Below are positions 22,156 through 34,879 of a DNA stretch of 64,000 bases, piece by piece (the first letter of the stretch is position 1; every line of letters starts with the position of its first letter). Position numbers and translations under genes: made by a program. Source of the stretch: Ascaphus truei (Eukaryota; Chordata; Amphibia; Anura; Ascaphidae); NCBI GenBank assembly GCA_036426205.1, contig CM071570.1, positions 49,092,629-49,156,628 of the forward strand, given 5' to 3'. The notes under the pieces were generated by a model, which worked only from the letters and a program-made list of their open reading frames with translations, was not told the origin of the DNA and ran no database searches.

Positions 22156-22827
22156 AAAGAACCCCAGTAGAGCACTCATACACTGTGTTGAGATGATGGT
22201 GTAAATTTAAAACTAAACTTTATTAGAAACATAGTAAAACAATGGGGATTAAAATAGGATTAAACTCTGTATCACTACGCTTAATTACCTAAGGGATATG
22301 ATAGTCCCCAGGTAGGTAGTCGTTATTGAAGTGTTGCTTGAGTATACTAGCCCCCAGCCACCTTAAATAGGGAAGCCTGTGGGAAAGCTAAATTGAGGGA
22401 GTATAAGTACTATTCTTATATGGAATGCCAATTATATACTTGTAGTGCATTGGTGCAATAGTATTTACATGACACTGCTAATGGTGGGTTGATTGTACAG
22501 CCTGTAGTTAGCAATAGAGTGTCATTTAAATCTTGATAAGATAATGCACCTAGCAACTGCCACCATTTGTCTATACGGTGCTCTATTTAATCTATCACCT
22601 TCTGCAGTTAGCAACAGGTTTTAGAAGTGCAGAACACTTTATTATAACTACACTGTGCAATATCAGCTAGAGCTAGAGGTCTTAACAATATGACCTAGAG
22701 CTATAGCTTTTGTGTATCCTTGGGGCAGTAATTTACACTGTTCATTTAACCCGAAGGCAACACCTATGTGCACCTATGTGCATTATCTTATCAAGATAAG
22801 TGTATGAGTGCTCTACTGGGGTTCTTT
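22156..22827. mobile_element. MITE with perfect 29-bp terminal inverted repeats
   Basis: Bases 22156-22184 (AAAGAACCCCAGTAGAGCAC and on) are the exact reverse complement of 22799-22827. Inside, an 18-bp perfect inverted pair, CTTGATAAGATAATGCAC (22534-22551) and its complement (about 22778-22795), lies close to the right end. The element is 672 bp, A/T-rich and non-coding. I could not settle the target duplication or the superfamily. Confidence 0.8.
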
Positions 22828-24443
22828 CCTCCATTGTTTATCATTCTTATATTGCCCCATCAGCACCTACACCCATTATCATTAATTCACTATTGCAAGC
22901 AGTAGCGGGGGTTTCTCTATAGTTTATTCTGCCAATAGAAAAGCAGTGATGCTTTCTATTAGTGACCCAGATAGCGATGTTTGCAGGCAGCTGCCATATT
23001 TGTAGTTTTTTGTATTATTATTTTTTTAATAGCTGGAATTGCTCCTTTAAATTCTCTTGACTTTGGAAAGTGTCTTTATCTCACTTTGTCTCAAGCACTC
23101 ACAATACAGTATATTGATTGTACACTTTTAGTGGCAAACAAAAATCAAAATGATTATTAATATATATATATTAATATATATATATATATATATATATGAT
23201 AAGATACCTCCAAAAGGTTCCGGCGTTACCCATTTAAGACTATTGTTGGGTTTTCAACAATTACTGTTGCTTGCTGAGCTATAGAAGTTTAAAGAACAAA
23301 CATACAAGTTCTGCCTTCCTGCCATTGTAATATAGTCAGACACCTATTTCCTTAAAAAACATAAGACTTTTTGGTTAGAGAATATTAAACAAAATCAAAC
23401 AATGCTCATTAAGTCATGTAAAATACAAGTTTTACATCATTTTAAATGAAAAGTGTATCACAAACGAATCATAAGATAAGTTTAGGTCTAAAAAAAAGAC
23501 ATATCAATTGAGTTTAACCTAAATTCTAATTGGGTGAGATACTCACCCTATATTTATAGTTAAACTGATCCAGGCAAAGAAAAATTGTTTTGCATAAGAA
23601 TAAAAAAAAAGTTACTAACTCAATTATAAAAACAAGAAGAGGGAACTCTCGCTACAGTCTGATGTATTAAAAGGAGAGGTGCAATGTAGGAGTAAAGGTA
23701 TATATAAAAAGAAAAGAGAAAAATACTTAAATTGCATTTAACCCTGTATAAAACATAACTTTTATATATATATATATTTATTTATTTTTTCAAAGGATAA
23801 ATATATACACCCTAATAAATGGTTAAAATAAGATCAAAGACACCAAGGTCTCCCTCTCTGCTATCCAAAATAATCACTAAATGAGAGGATTAATTGATAC
23901 AGCCTGATAGACAATTAAACATTCTTTAGTGATCAAAAAGCTGGCTACCCTCCAATTGACATGCTGGTTACAATGTTTCAAGCTAAAAAAAGTGTACTTT
24001 CAAATATATTTATAGATATATATTGTTGTTAATATATCGCGACACAATGTATATTTTTAGCGTAACCATCTACATTCCTAGGGAGGGAGTAATACCATTG
24101 TTGCAAAAAGATCACTGTATCATCCCCTTGCTTTATAAAGTGATGAAGGGTTGTGGAAATGTAGGAATTAGGTTAGTAGGGAGGAAATCCACAGACGAGG
24201 GTGTATATATTTTTCCTTCACCTAATTCAATCATATATTTGGGATGTGCAAATCTGGTCAAATTTACTTCATTCGAAGTTTAACAATTCGTCAAATAGTT
24301 TGATAGAACTTTTGATTAAAAAAAGTTCGGGCAACATTAACAAGCAAAGGCAAAATTCTAAATGTTGTGCTAAATGTAATATTTTACTAAATAAAAGAAA
24401 TATATCCTGAATTACTGTACGTGTGTGTACGTATATATACTAA

Positions 24444-24482
<39 letters not shown>

Positions 24483-26770
24483 ATTATCACCAAGCATACA
24501 GTGCTCTCACTGCAGCAAGGGATTCTGGGAAATGACATGCAAATGAGCACACAATGTGTCACCTTTTGCCTGGACTATCCATTCACATTGAGCCCATTTA
24601 AGCTGATGCATCGCCGTTCACACATCATTTAAACACAGCATGGGACCACTTTTAAACACAGCAAGTACAGACCACTCACAGACATGTTTCCACCTTGATG
24701 GGTATCATCAGTGTGAGGTTGGTCTATACTTGCTTTGAAATATTTCTAGGTTGGGTAGGTTTACCATACATTTTAAGCTATGGTGGGTGAAAGAGGTGAC
24801 AGAAAACCTCCACCGTTAGCATATAGCCAATAAAGAATATCACTTGTGAGCACATTCACATGTCTTACACAGGTCTGCAACCCTCTTCCCCTTCTGAAAC
24901 AGCATCACTTTTTGAGCCCTGACATCTTTTGCAGTGAACCAATTAAATGCCTGGTCACATGTGAAATACATACATCTGTGCGTGGCTTTCAAAAAACTTA
25001 GTAGAACAATGGGTAAGATAGACAACACTGAGTGCCTCATTAGTTTCTTACGGGCACAGAAAGAAGCAGGTATGACACACACAGGGCGAGATCCACGCTA
25101 GCTGGCTTATGTCAGGTCTCCAGTGGCCACTACAGCACACGATACAGCGTGCGCGCCACACACCACATCACAGCCCTCTATGGGGTAGGCCGCAGTGTGT
25201 GTGTGGGTGCGCAAGGCGCTGTGATGCCTACGCTGGCAGGGAAGACAAGAATTTTGTCTTCCCATATTTCGATGCAATCATGTGGTCGGCGCGCAGCCAA
25301 TCGAAGGGCAGATATGCCCCGTCATGGCCGTGCTGCCCCACGCTCCCCTAGAGCTCCCCTTACATACCGGAGATCATGGCTGTAGTCTGTGCAAGGCGCT
25401 CGTGCAGCATGGAGGACGGGGGCCATAACCTTAGCCTTTTTTCTCAAACTCCAGAAACATAAGGTCATAACCAAGGATTTCGTGAGAAGGAGAATCCTCA
25501 TAGGCTGGGGAAGGGGAGAAGTTAAAAAAAAACAGACAGAAGGGAACAAATACATTCTGAAGGCTCAAAGACCTGATGAGGGCAACAGAACCTGTATGCA
25601 CAAGCGCAGCGGAGAGGACATAGTTTCAGGCAGCATTTGCAATGGCATTTTTTGGCATCTTTGGAATTGGTGAGCTAGTGGCATCAGCCAAAACAAAACA
25701 ATAATTCTGGCTTACTGCATGCGAACGTAGTCAGCAACAAGAAGTCAACAGCATGCAAAATACACAGGTCAAAAACTGATTGAGCTGGGAAGGGAGCATG
25801 GGTGCACCTTAAAAAACATAACATTAAGAGAAAATATAAACAAAACAATATGCAAGGAGTTGGCACAAAAGTGAGGGTAATCTTATCCACCAGGATTTAG
25901 CCCTACTCACGAGGTATCAATTTCAGAGTGTGCTCAAGCGCTGCCTGACAGAAGGGATATGGATCCTAAAGCATTTGGTAGGCATTGCTGCAGAATTGGG
26001 GCCTCAACGTCGGCTACAGAGAAAGGCTCTACAACAGAGCAGATAAAGAAATTGGGGAGATGGAAATATAATGCAATAAAATAATTCTGGAAAGTTCAAG
26101 GCAACAAACTGTGCACTTGGAGAGCCGCCCCTCATGCAGGAAACAATCTTCAACATAAAGGACAACAGAGTTGGATGAGGCAGAAAAGACCACACTACAG
26201 CATATAAAACACCCATTTTCATTCCATATGAAATCTAGACCATCAGAACGAGAAAAACTAGTAAACAGCTTTCAGTGCTCGAGGATGAAAGGAATCCTTC
26301 ATTCGTAAATGACAGTGAAACACAAATGTCTTCATCATTCAAATGTAGAGTAAATATAAATGATACGGCCATAATATCCAAATAATCATGAAAATACATC
26401 AGATAAAAAATTTGATTTGAATTATACAAGCATATAAAATATCACAGTGGATAGTACAAAAAAGCAAACTATAATCTAATATGGGGAAAAAAATGAATAG
26501 ATTATGATGCAGAGTACATAAAAAAAAGAAATAATACTTATCCACCACTGTAGAAAATAGCCTAGAGGCAGGAAAAAGACAAGTTTGCCACAAAAATAGG
26601 ACAAATAAATAAAAAGAAATCCAAACAGTGGAAAAAAGAAAAAAGCTATGGAAGGCTCTAAACTCCTGAGTTTTTTCAATGTCAAACACATTCACTGTTT
26701 GTGTTAAACCAGCATGTCCTCCAAAAAAAAAAAAAAGGCTAATTATTTTTCATCCATTGATCTTTGGCAT
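22828..26770. other. Long A/T-rich gene-poor stretch
   Basis: No gene is recognised. (TA)n microsatellites occur at about 23157-23199 and 24441-24480. Bases 24490-24760 (TTCTGGGAAATGACATGCAA; ACATGTTTCCACCTTGATGG) look like a dispersed repeat, and 25085-25400 is a G/C-rich insert, but neither has paired ends that I could find. Frames at 25109-25673 come from that G/C-rich piece. Poly-A at about 26722-26735. Confidence 0.35.
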
Positions 26771-26775
26771 TCTAA

Positions 26776-27089
26776 GGCTGAGCTTACACAGTCTGCGTGC
26801 CCGCTCGCGACCGCGCGCATAACCTCTGCACTCCTGCAGCCCAAGCGATCTGTGAATATGGCTGCAGGAGATTGGGGAGGCGATCTGGGGGTCTGGTGGG
26901 GACGTGGCAGATGCGTTACAAAGTTGGTTTGCCCTCATTGGCTGAAGCAGCTCACGTGATGCTGACGTCACGTGACGGCGCGCGAAAATACACATTTTTT
27001 GTCTCTTCAAATCGCGGTCACGCCAGCATAGGCATTAGCCATTTTGAGGTTGGGGCACGAGCGCAATCGCAGGCTGTATAATCTCAGCC
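26776..27089. mobile_element. GC-rich Harbinger-like MITE
   Basis: Imperfect terminal inverted repeats: GGCTGAGCTTACACAGTCTG at the left matches the complement of the right end (GGCTGAGATTATACAGCCTG) with few differences, about 23 bases. Flanking triplets are TAA and TAT, compatible with a decayed 3-bp TWA duplication. The body is CpG-rich with CACGTGATG, TGACGTCACGTGACG and GCGCGCG words. No coding capacity. Confidence 0.6.
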
Positions 27090-28380
27090 TATGAAGCACA
27101 TCTTTGGGTCAGATTCACAGAGCTCCTTTAAGCGACTTAACGTGATGTTTTAACTAATAATATGCAAAAGAGACGTTTCCCTATCAGCGCCTATCCACAA
27201 AGGTCTGTTAAGGTTAATGCAGGGATTTAACGTAACATTAGTAAAGTCAGAGCCTGAAAGATGGGATTTGCTGGATAGGACAGACAGAGTAGAAGAGTAC
27301 CCAGTGACTTGTTTACCTCCCAAATATTCCTTTACACAACATGTGGCAATATACCTGTGACCAGATCTGAGCACGCCTGAGATATCTGGGAAATATGCTA
27401 ATTTCAATCATTTGAATATATTTTGCATATCCAAATTTGCATATTTCTCATATATACAAAAAGTCTCTAATTCCATCTAACCAATTATAACTTTCTACAT
27501 CTCTTACGTGGGGAATAAATATAATGTAAAGACAGTCATTACCCAAAGACTGTTAGGCAACTTGAATCGCCCTAGATTCTATATGATAATCCCTTATGCA
27601 CTTCAGACTATCACTATGCACATTTTGATTAACTTTTTGTGCAGAAATATGATTTATGGAAAATGTGTATTTTGCCCTACATTTAACATCTGTCATATTT
27701 CATGACTTTACTTAATGCTTTTTGTAATATCTTTTCTTTGTGCCCTTTCTCTCTAAGCCCATTTAGTTCTGCCCTTGCTTCACACATGAATACATTCTCA
27801 CCATTGCAATTTATTTACATTCAAACAAAATGTGTATATGGCATCACAGACTTTATGCACGGCAAGAGATTCCCTGTAAGATATTATTACCCGCTGTTGT
27901 TTTTTGAGAAGATATTACTTGTATATTTTTTTTTATACAAATTTAAATTCAAATATTAATCTGTTTATATTATAGCATTGTGATTTATTTAATCAAGAAA
28001 TTCAAATACTGTACATTGTCAACTTATTTTGACAACAACATGTCAATTATAAGTAAATAAAAAAATCAGTGCTACCGGGTCATGGTTATAAATTCATCAT
28101 AAAAAGTGCTGAGTGCTGATCACAGATATCTTCATCAGCGATAAATAGAGCAATAATGCCCAGCTCTCTTGTGATGCGAGAAGGGTGAGAAACGCGTAGG
28201 AGGGCTCCATAACAATTTTTGATGTGTTTTTGTTGTAATAAATTGCAACTTTGTATCTGAATTTGGCCTCTTCAAGTTTTACTGAAGTGCTATCCCTCTG
28301 GGAACATTTACTCTTGTGACCATGTCAATTAACCTTGTGCTTAAGAGGATGTCCTTATGGTATGGATTCTCATCAGAATA
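27090..28380. other. A/T-rich stretch with weak repeat traces
   Basis: Bases 27108-27245 start GTCAGATTCACAGAGCTCC and carry TTAACGT words on both strands, as in a worn MITE. Bases 28090-28310 contain GAGAAACGCGTAGGAGG and TGATCACAGATATCTTCATC, words also typical of a dispersed foldback repeat (compare GAAACGCGTAAAG at 44332). No gene is recognised. Confidence 0.35.
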
Positions 28381-28387
28381 CAGTAGA

Positions 28388-29797
28388 TCACCCTATTTTC
28401 CCAATGGGTGATAAATATTCCTGTATACAGTACACGGGTGCAAATTTAGCACCTACTGTATAGCGGTACCCTTGCTTTATATGAACTACTGCCTTATCCA
28501 AAATCATACAGTAATGAGTTAATATGAAATCCTCAAACAACTGTCTTCTTGGCCAGTGGAGGGCTATCAAAATAAAGTATCCTCTCCATTGTGTCTCCTA
28601 ATCCTCTTGCCTACCGTCTAAAGTAATATGAATGGCAGAAAGATGTAGGCTACGGGGAAATTCCATGTTATCAACATGGCGTCCAGAAGGTTGCTTTTGG
28701 ATTTTGCCACTTTGAACAGCATGTGGTTACTTTTCCATTTACTGCTGATGCCATGAAATCTTTTGAGGGATGATCCCACTTCTGGACTATCTTTGTGAAG
28801 ATAAAAGGATACAACTCCCATTCTCCTGGAAGAATTGTTTGTCTGCTCAGGAAATCTGACTCCATGTTTATGCTCCCTGAAATGTTGGATGCTGAGAGCC
28901 TAGGGATTGAATTACCTACCCATGCGGGAATTCTGGATACCTCCGTGAGGGCTTATACACTTCACATACCTCCCTGATTTAAGCCAGTTTGTGATGTTGT
29001 CTGAAAAGATCCTCAAAGGAAACTCCTTTAGTCTCCCTGACAGTTTGATAATTGAATAGTACACTGCACAAATGTAAAAAATGTTAATGAGCGGTTTGGT
29101 CTCTGAAGCCGACCAAATCCCTTGAACTTCTGTATTCTTGTAATGTGCCCCACATCTGCTAAGACTTGCATCAGTTGCGCACTGGTGCGCACCTTTGACG
29201 TTGGAGAACCATAGATCTTAATTTTTTTATATTATTTTGCTTGCCCCACCATAGCATGCTTTGATTGGTGCTTTGCAGTAATGGAATCTTGTGCTCTGGT
29301 TTGAGAATCTTGTGCCTCCAAATGTCAGAATATTCATTTTGTATTGGTCGAGATGAAACATTGACCAAGATATTATGTCTGTCACTGAATTTAGAAGCCC
29401 AATTACTGTAGGTGCATAAACTGGAACTGTGACATACGCACACCACCTTAAAACTTGTGCCTTCTTCATGATTTTGGAAAATCTTTAGCTGAGGCAGGGA
29501 TACTGTTTTATTTTGGGAGTTGAAGAGGATTCAACGAAGTGTTATTTCCTGTGGTGGAATCAATTTGCTCTTTTTTAGGTTGATAATCAATCCATGTTCA
29601 TCCAGCCTCTCTTGAACCTTCTTAGTGTGGACCTTGGTCAGTTGGCATAACAAAGATCCCTTCTTGCTTTAATAAGGCTTCCAAAACTGCCATTAATTTG
29701 GTAACATTTCTGGGTGCGGTTGCATGACCAAATGAAAGAGACAGAAACTGGAAGTGCTGCCCCTTTACGCAGAAACACTTGTAATGGTTCTCTCTTA
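28388..29797 (-). pseudogene. DIRS reverse transcriptase/RNase H, distal part
   Basis: Minus-strand remnants of a DIRS-type retrotransposon pol. From high to low coordinates: the palm region after the insertion (LSFGHATAPRNV..., GLIINLKKSKLIPPQ at about 29560-29610), a worn RNase H part (29171-29446), then the conserved segment that closes the DIRS RNase H region at 28388-28890 (ESDFLSRQTILPGEWELYP, WDHPSKDFMASAVN, FPVAYIFLPFILL, IALHWPRRQLFEDFILTH). These pieces occur in several frames. The catalytic YxDD box that should precede the LNLKKS stretch is not seen, and the tyrosine recombinase normally downstream is absent, as the element stops near 28495. It is a fossil of the same class as the copy at 39-51 kb. 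Confidence 0.75.
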
Positions 29798-30104
29798 GGG
29801 CTCGTCCAGGGTGGCGCTGAGCGGGCGCACACGCTCACAGTAGACACGTTGCAACAATGCACGTGTCCTGCGTGAGCAGGCGGGCGTGCCTGCTCGGCGC
29901 TCAGCCACTTGCCGAGCGAGCAAATTTGAATTTGCCGCTCGCAAGCGCATCACGTGAGCGGTTCGCCCAATGAGAGCGAACCAGCTCCGTAACATAGAGG
30001 CCGCACCCCCAAACGCGTGCACACCTAGCCGGCCAGGAAAAGCACGGCCAAGCAGAGTGCAGCACTGGAGTGCCAGCGCGCCTCTACCCACCCTGGACAA
30101 GGCC
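29798..30104. mobile_element. Harbinger-like MITE inserted in DIRS pol
   Basis: A 307-bp GC-rich element with TTA on both sides (29795-29797 and 30105-30107), the 3-bp TWA-type duplication of PIF/Harbinger transposons. Terminal repeats: GGGCTCGTCCAGGGTGGCG at the left and, on the other strand, GGCCTTGTCCAGGGTGGGT at the right. It splits the DIRS reverse transcriptase between VNLKDAYLPIPI and the palm region. The long minus-strand frame through it (29795-30247) is a chance fusion of RT and MITE. Confidence 0.8.
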
Positions 30105-31249
30105 TTATGGGAATGGGAAGGTAGGCATCTTTGAGATTGACTGGTACCAAGTAAACTCAATTTTGAACCGTTGTCATTACTGATCTCGATGATTCCATCG
30201 TAAAACCTTATGTTCAGGAAACTATTTATATCTTTTAGATTGAGCATTGGCGTCCGCTGTCAAACTGGGCCTTTGACCTTCAGTGACTCTATTTCTTGAC
30301 AACCCCCCAAGCTGTGTTATGCCTTGGTCTGTTCCTATTGTAAATGAGGACTTCTGTGGCTGAGGATCCCCATTTCTGTTGTATGATCTTCCTGGCCTTT
30401 ATGCTCTAGCCTCCTGAAAGCTTCCTCTTGGGGGCCTATCGAATACTATCAAAGTCCTTGTCTTTTTCTGCTGAGGCAGCAGCTGACTCTTTCCTACAGA
30501 TATTTTTCTTATGATGTCATCGAGAGAGTCTCTGAATAGATACTGTAGGATCCTGAATAAGGTAACAATAGCAACCTGCTCTTTGAAGATGTATCAGCTG
30601 CCCATGGCCTTAGTCATACGGCTGCTACCAATTGGACTGAGGATGTTGCTAGTAGTAGGATAATATCCATAAATGAATCCCATGCAGTTAGACAGCAATT
30701 GATATTTTTGTAAAAGATTGTAAGTCATTTTTGTCTTGAAGCGCCTGCTTCAATTCTTTCTTCCAGATTCAACACCCAGATCCTCACCATTCTGGATATA
30801 CATTCCATGGCACTGTTTTGAAAGTCACCCCCCAATGTTGAATATTGTTTTCGTAGAACAACTTCCATACTTTGGTTCATGCTGTTTTTATAGGAAGAAC
30901 CATCTTCTATTGGAGTGCTAGTGTTTCTTGCCTTTCTAGCTCTAGCCACATCAACTTTGGTGGTAAAGCCAATCCTCTACAATCCTCTTCATTAAAGGGA
31001 TGGATTACTGGGAAGATTTCCTTGAGTCCATAAAAGCTGAATCCAAAATAGCCAACTCCTTGTTTGTTATCCTCAATATTCAAGGTTGATCTTGTATTCT
31101 TAATCAATCTGCCAACTGAATCCAAATGATCCTACTTCTTCCTGAATTTCTCCTTTACACACAATCCCCGCAAGCTCAGAACCCAAACCCAACACACCAT
31201 ATATATTTGTGCCAAAAGCAGTGTTACTGGGTTTGTGACTTAATGTATA
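30105..31249 (-). pseudogene. DIRS gag C-terminal half and RT N-terminus
   Basis: Minus-strand remnants continuing upstream of the Harbinger MITE. Gag: PPKLMWLELER..., then KARNTSTPIEDGSSYKNSMN, and LRKQYSTLGGDFQNSAMECI (30725-31125); this is the DIRS gag body related to the LAP2alpha-specific domain (usual pattern ...PP.VDxxVxRxxRKTxxPxxDxxxxKDPMDR...). RT start: MLNLKDINSFLN, a spacer with several frameshifts, then VNLKDAYLPIPI (about 30110-30250), matching the usual LDLK.LN and LKDAYxHVPI boxes. The section between 30260 and 30720 is too worn to read. The homology to LAP2alpha is from memory of the family, not from a search. Confidence 0.7.
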
Positions 31250-31829
31250 CAACAAAAGACAAAGAGCCTCAATGACACATTCAATATGACAAATTATATA
31301 GTTAAATACTTATCTGGCTTTCTTCTCTTAAGTAATGGTCATTTAGTTAAATTCTTTGGCCATAGTATTTTTAAGCCTGTAACCATGCCATGGTATACCG
31401 TTTTTACAGGTCGTAACACTATTTGCAAACGTTCTCTTTACGTCTCTGACGGAGGAAGAAGTCTTAATAGATTGTCATTCACAGGTGCCTCACAAGACTT
31501 GCGATTTAAAAGATAGCTGGGCGAGCTTAAAACCAGGGAGGAGGGGACACAAACCTCTAAACAATTGTTTACCCATTACAATTTACAAACACACCACACC
31601 ATGTATATATGATCTCTTCCTCCATCGGAGAGAGAAAGAGAATGTTTACAGATAGTATTAGGATCTGTAAAAATGGTATACATTGACGTTGCTATGGGCT
31701 TAAAAATACTTTGGCTAAAGAATTTGACTAAATGACCATTACTTACTGTATGAGAATAAAGCCAGATAAGTATTTAACTATATCATTTGTCATATTGGAT
31801 GTAGCATTGGGGCTCTTTGTCTTTTGTTG
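31250..31829. mobile_element. 580-bp foldback MITE inserted in DIRS gag
   Basis: Both ends read CAACAAAAGACAAAGAGCC inward, and the inverted arms extend about 200 bases (31250-31450 against 31617-31829), including the words AGTTAAATACTTATCTGGCT and AAATTCTTTGGCC with their complements. The two arms differ at scattered positions. The flanks are DIRS gag: a Ser/Glu-rich stretch (SSSEEGEV) ends at its right border on the minus strand. No coding capacity; the short plus-strand frame at 31286 runs within an arm. Confidence 0.8.
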
Positions 31830-32250
31830 AACTTCTCCTTCCTCAGATGAGGAAAACAGTTTTGTTCTCCATATCCATTGAAGTCTGAGACCTTGACCTC
31901 TCCAAATTCTCCTTGGGTTTTGACAGTAGTAAGGAAGAATTCATTCAGTCTACAAAATGATCGCGTTCAGAAGCACCTTCCTCTGTTATTTTTTTTTATA
32001 CAGTCATGCAGAGGTCAAAAGCAGCAAAACATGTTGAATTGGTTGTTGACCTTTTGGGTTTAAGAGGCTGACTTTCATGCTGAGGCTGATCAAACTTCAA
32101 TTCCCCTAGAACAACTGGGGGCCCCCACATGCTGCTTATGGAGAAACGCCCACTCCTTAACACTCTTTGGGGCAACCTGCCATTGACAGAAGCAGGTACA
32201 GATAGTCTGCCAGCCACCATCATTCTCTTTGACTCACACATCCGCTTGAT
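31830..32250 (-). pseudogene. DIRS gag N-terminal region
   Basis: Minus-strand frames upstream of the foldback insertion, with a Gln/Pro/Lys-rich section (PQHESQPLKPKRSTTNSTCF at about 32030-32090) followed by an acidic, serine-rich section (VSSSEEGEV) next to 31830. DIRS gag proteins commonly show such a charged linker before the LAP2alpha-like body. No zinc-knuckle is preserved. I cannot place the start or the terminal repeat of the element, which should lie beyond 32250. Confidence 0.45.
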
Positions 32251-34290
32251 TTAATGTCTGCCTGTTTGGTACCAAAACCAGACATTCTTCTGGTATATGG
32301 AGGGAGATGCATGGTGCTCTGGCTGCGTTCTCCATTAGTTCAGAAGAACAAAGCTCATTCCTACTCATCCATGCCCCCTTTCTACCTCAACCAACTTTGG
32401 AGCAAGGCGAAGGACCCCCGGACGAGACACTGCATGCTGATTCACACAGCAAGAGGATGGGTGCCTGGGTACTCGTGTAATAGCATCCCGAGAGTGGCTA
32501 AAAACACTAGAGAGGGAGATGGCTTTTTAAAAAAATAATCCTATTGATAGCAAGGCATATAGAGATCAGCCCGAAGTACTGCTGGCTTTATTCTGCCTAA
32601 TCTTCCCCCAACTAAGGTAGGACAAGAATAATTGACTAGAAGGGACACTACACCTCTATACCTGTGTCAAGAATTATTGTCCTACCCCAGCTTGGAGGAG
32701 TTATCCCAGCTGTTTTGGCTGCAATAGAGGACACTGAAAGATCAAACATGAATGAAGCTAGTGCAAGAAATACACAAGCACACCAGGTGATTAGGAAGGG
32801 GTTATTGTTACAGACGGGGATTAGACCCTGTGATTCTAGTACCAGACACAGGAATTTATACGGAGCTACATTAACTGCTGGATAGCTCCTGGCTCTTAGT
32901 TCTGTTAGTATCTATAATACAATATGTCAGTCATGAATGTCAGCACTCCCCTCCTAATGGTGGGACTAGAGGACACACCTTTTAATTTCCTATTTTACGC
33001 AGTCACTCTGTTGTGCGTTTCCAGTATAACAGGGTCATTCCTGGTGTTGTACCTGCCCTTACTGATCTGTGTTTTCCTGTCTGTGATCCTGATTTGTTCT
33101 GAACCATTGCTTGTGTGCCGCCATCCCTGAACCTGAACTGTATGACCCCTGTGCTGTCTAATCGTCTGGTACCCTGCACGCCTCTTGCTTCCAACCTCAT
33201 TAGCCTACTGCTTTGGTCCTTGGGTTCCATTCTTCTGTCTCCAATCCACCCACGACTTAGTGAGTCTAACAACTGCAGAATATCGGTCTAATTTTATATT
33301 TTTAAAATCTCCATAAAAAATGTCTTGCATTTCACTGGCTGCTCTGTTATGATATGTTGTATGTTGTACTCAATAATTTACAATAATAGTATAATCATTG
33401 GCATTCTATGGAGCTATTAGCATTTCAATGTGTTCTAGCTGCCTATGTTCTTGATTAAGTGAATTTCTAATAGCCATTAAAAATCCTGAGCAAATCCTCT
33501 TCAAACTACACTTTTTTCAAATGTGTCTAATCGTATATTTCATTATAAGGGAAACATTGTGAAATTATCCTCTTATTGTTATAAAGTACAAAAATGTGTG
33601 ACATATTCTTTGCAAAACTTTTTAACTTTCAACTCCAGTAGAAAATTCCTGGCAATATAATTAGGAAAAGGGCAGTATCTGAATCCATACCGCTGGGATA
33701 TATATATTTTTAATAGCTTTATCCTCACCTGTTATTTGTCCTGCAATAGATATACTGTTTCTTTCAACTGGCCATCTCAATCATTAGAGTCGGTGACCAC
33801 AAGGTTTTAAGCGCTTACTGCATATTGAGTCAAATGAATGCTGCCCTTCTTTCTAATATGCCAAGTTACACACCAAATTATTACATTTCACTTGACACAG
33901 GCAGACGTAATGTGATCTTCTGCCAATGAAAACAATGGAGAGCAGCTGGTTCTCGGTTCATATAATGAAACCAACATCTGTGAGCAGATTTATATAAACT
34001 AAAAATCATATTTGGTAATGTTTTAAATGTAATAACTTGCAATTTAGAGATGCAGTGTATTAATTCGTTGGCAATGCTTCCCAAGCTGAAAAAATAAGGC
34101 AAACAACAAATACATAATGTGCCATTGAACTATTCTGTTCATATGCATTAACTATTATGCTTTATTGCATAAATAAACCAGTAACTTGCTAGCTTTACTC
34201 CTATCAGGATTTTTGGCAGATTTAATTTTCCTAAGATTTCAATATAAACACATTTGCACCAAAACGATAGCTCCGCATAAATGTCATAAG
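32251..34290. other. Unassigned stretch, 32.3-34.3 kb
   Basis: A rough 22-bp inverted pair (GGTAGGACAAGAATAATTGAC near 32612 and its near-complement near 32666) may be a small hairpin repeat. The rest is A/T-rich and without recognised genes or elements. Confidence 0.35.
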
Positions 34291-34299
34291 ATTATGGGG

Positions 34300-34690
34300 T
34301 GCATTCATTACAAGCCCTTACTTAATATGCTGTGAACTCTTATTGCCAGAGAAAACACTGAGGCTCTTTAAAATGAATGTAACTGCGACGTGTATTCCCT
34401 GACATGGAGACGCAGCTTCACAGCATACTGAATAAGGGACGTTAAGGGACATTTACTAACCTCAGAAACTAATTAATTATCGGACTGCGAAACAGCGTTA
34501 ACCGCCTTTCTAGTCAACGGCAGTTAACACTGGAGCACATTGAGATAATCTGTATCAGAGGTTAGTGAATCCTTCTAACAGAGTTGTAGTACTACTCAGG
34601 CATTACCGCACAGAAACCCCCATTAACCTGAATGGGAGTTTCCATGCGGTAATGTCCGATCAGCTCTATCGCAGTTTAATGAATAACCCG
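34300..34690. repeat. Cluster of three hairpins (MITE-like)
   Basis: Three consecutive inverted pairs: CCTTACTTAATATGCTGTGA (34316) against TTCACAGCATACTGAATAAG (34419); ACATTTACTAACCTC (34449) against GAGGTTAGTGAATCC (34558); and CATTACCGCACAGAAAC (34599) against GTTTCCATGCGGTAATG (34639), the last with an eleven-base-pair stem and the AATGGG/CCCATT inner pair. They probably derive from one or more worn MITEs. Confidence 0.6.
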
Positions 34691-34879
34691 CATAGTGTAA
34701 TAGGCATCATCACCTGTTATCTTCCTTTTTCTCTTGTCCTGCTATTGGGAGAAGGCACTGGTAACTTGCGGCCAGTTTCAGCCCAGTCAAAGTGAGACCA
34801 CAACTATAATGGTTCTGACATTTTCAAAACAATAAAATATAGTTCAGCCTACTAGTTTGTAAAAGTAAGGTGGGTGTAT

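Noticed and set aside
29795..30247. A 150-codon minus-strand frame
   Set aside because: The first part is DIRS reverse transcriptase in the wrong frame past NIRF, and the remainder is Harbinger-like MITE. It is a fusion by insertion.
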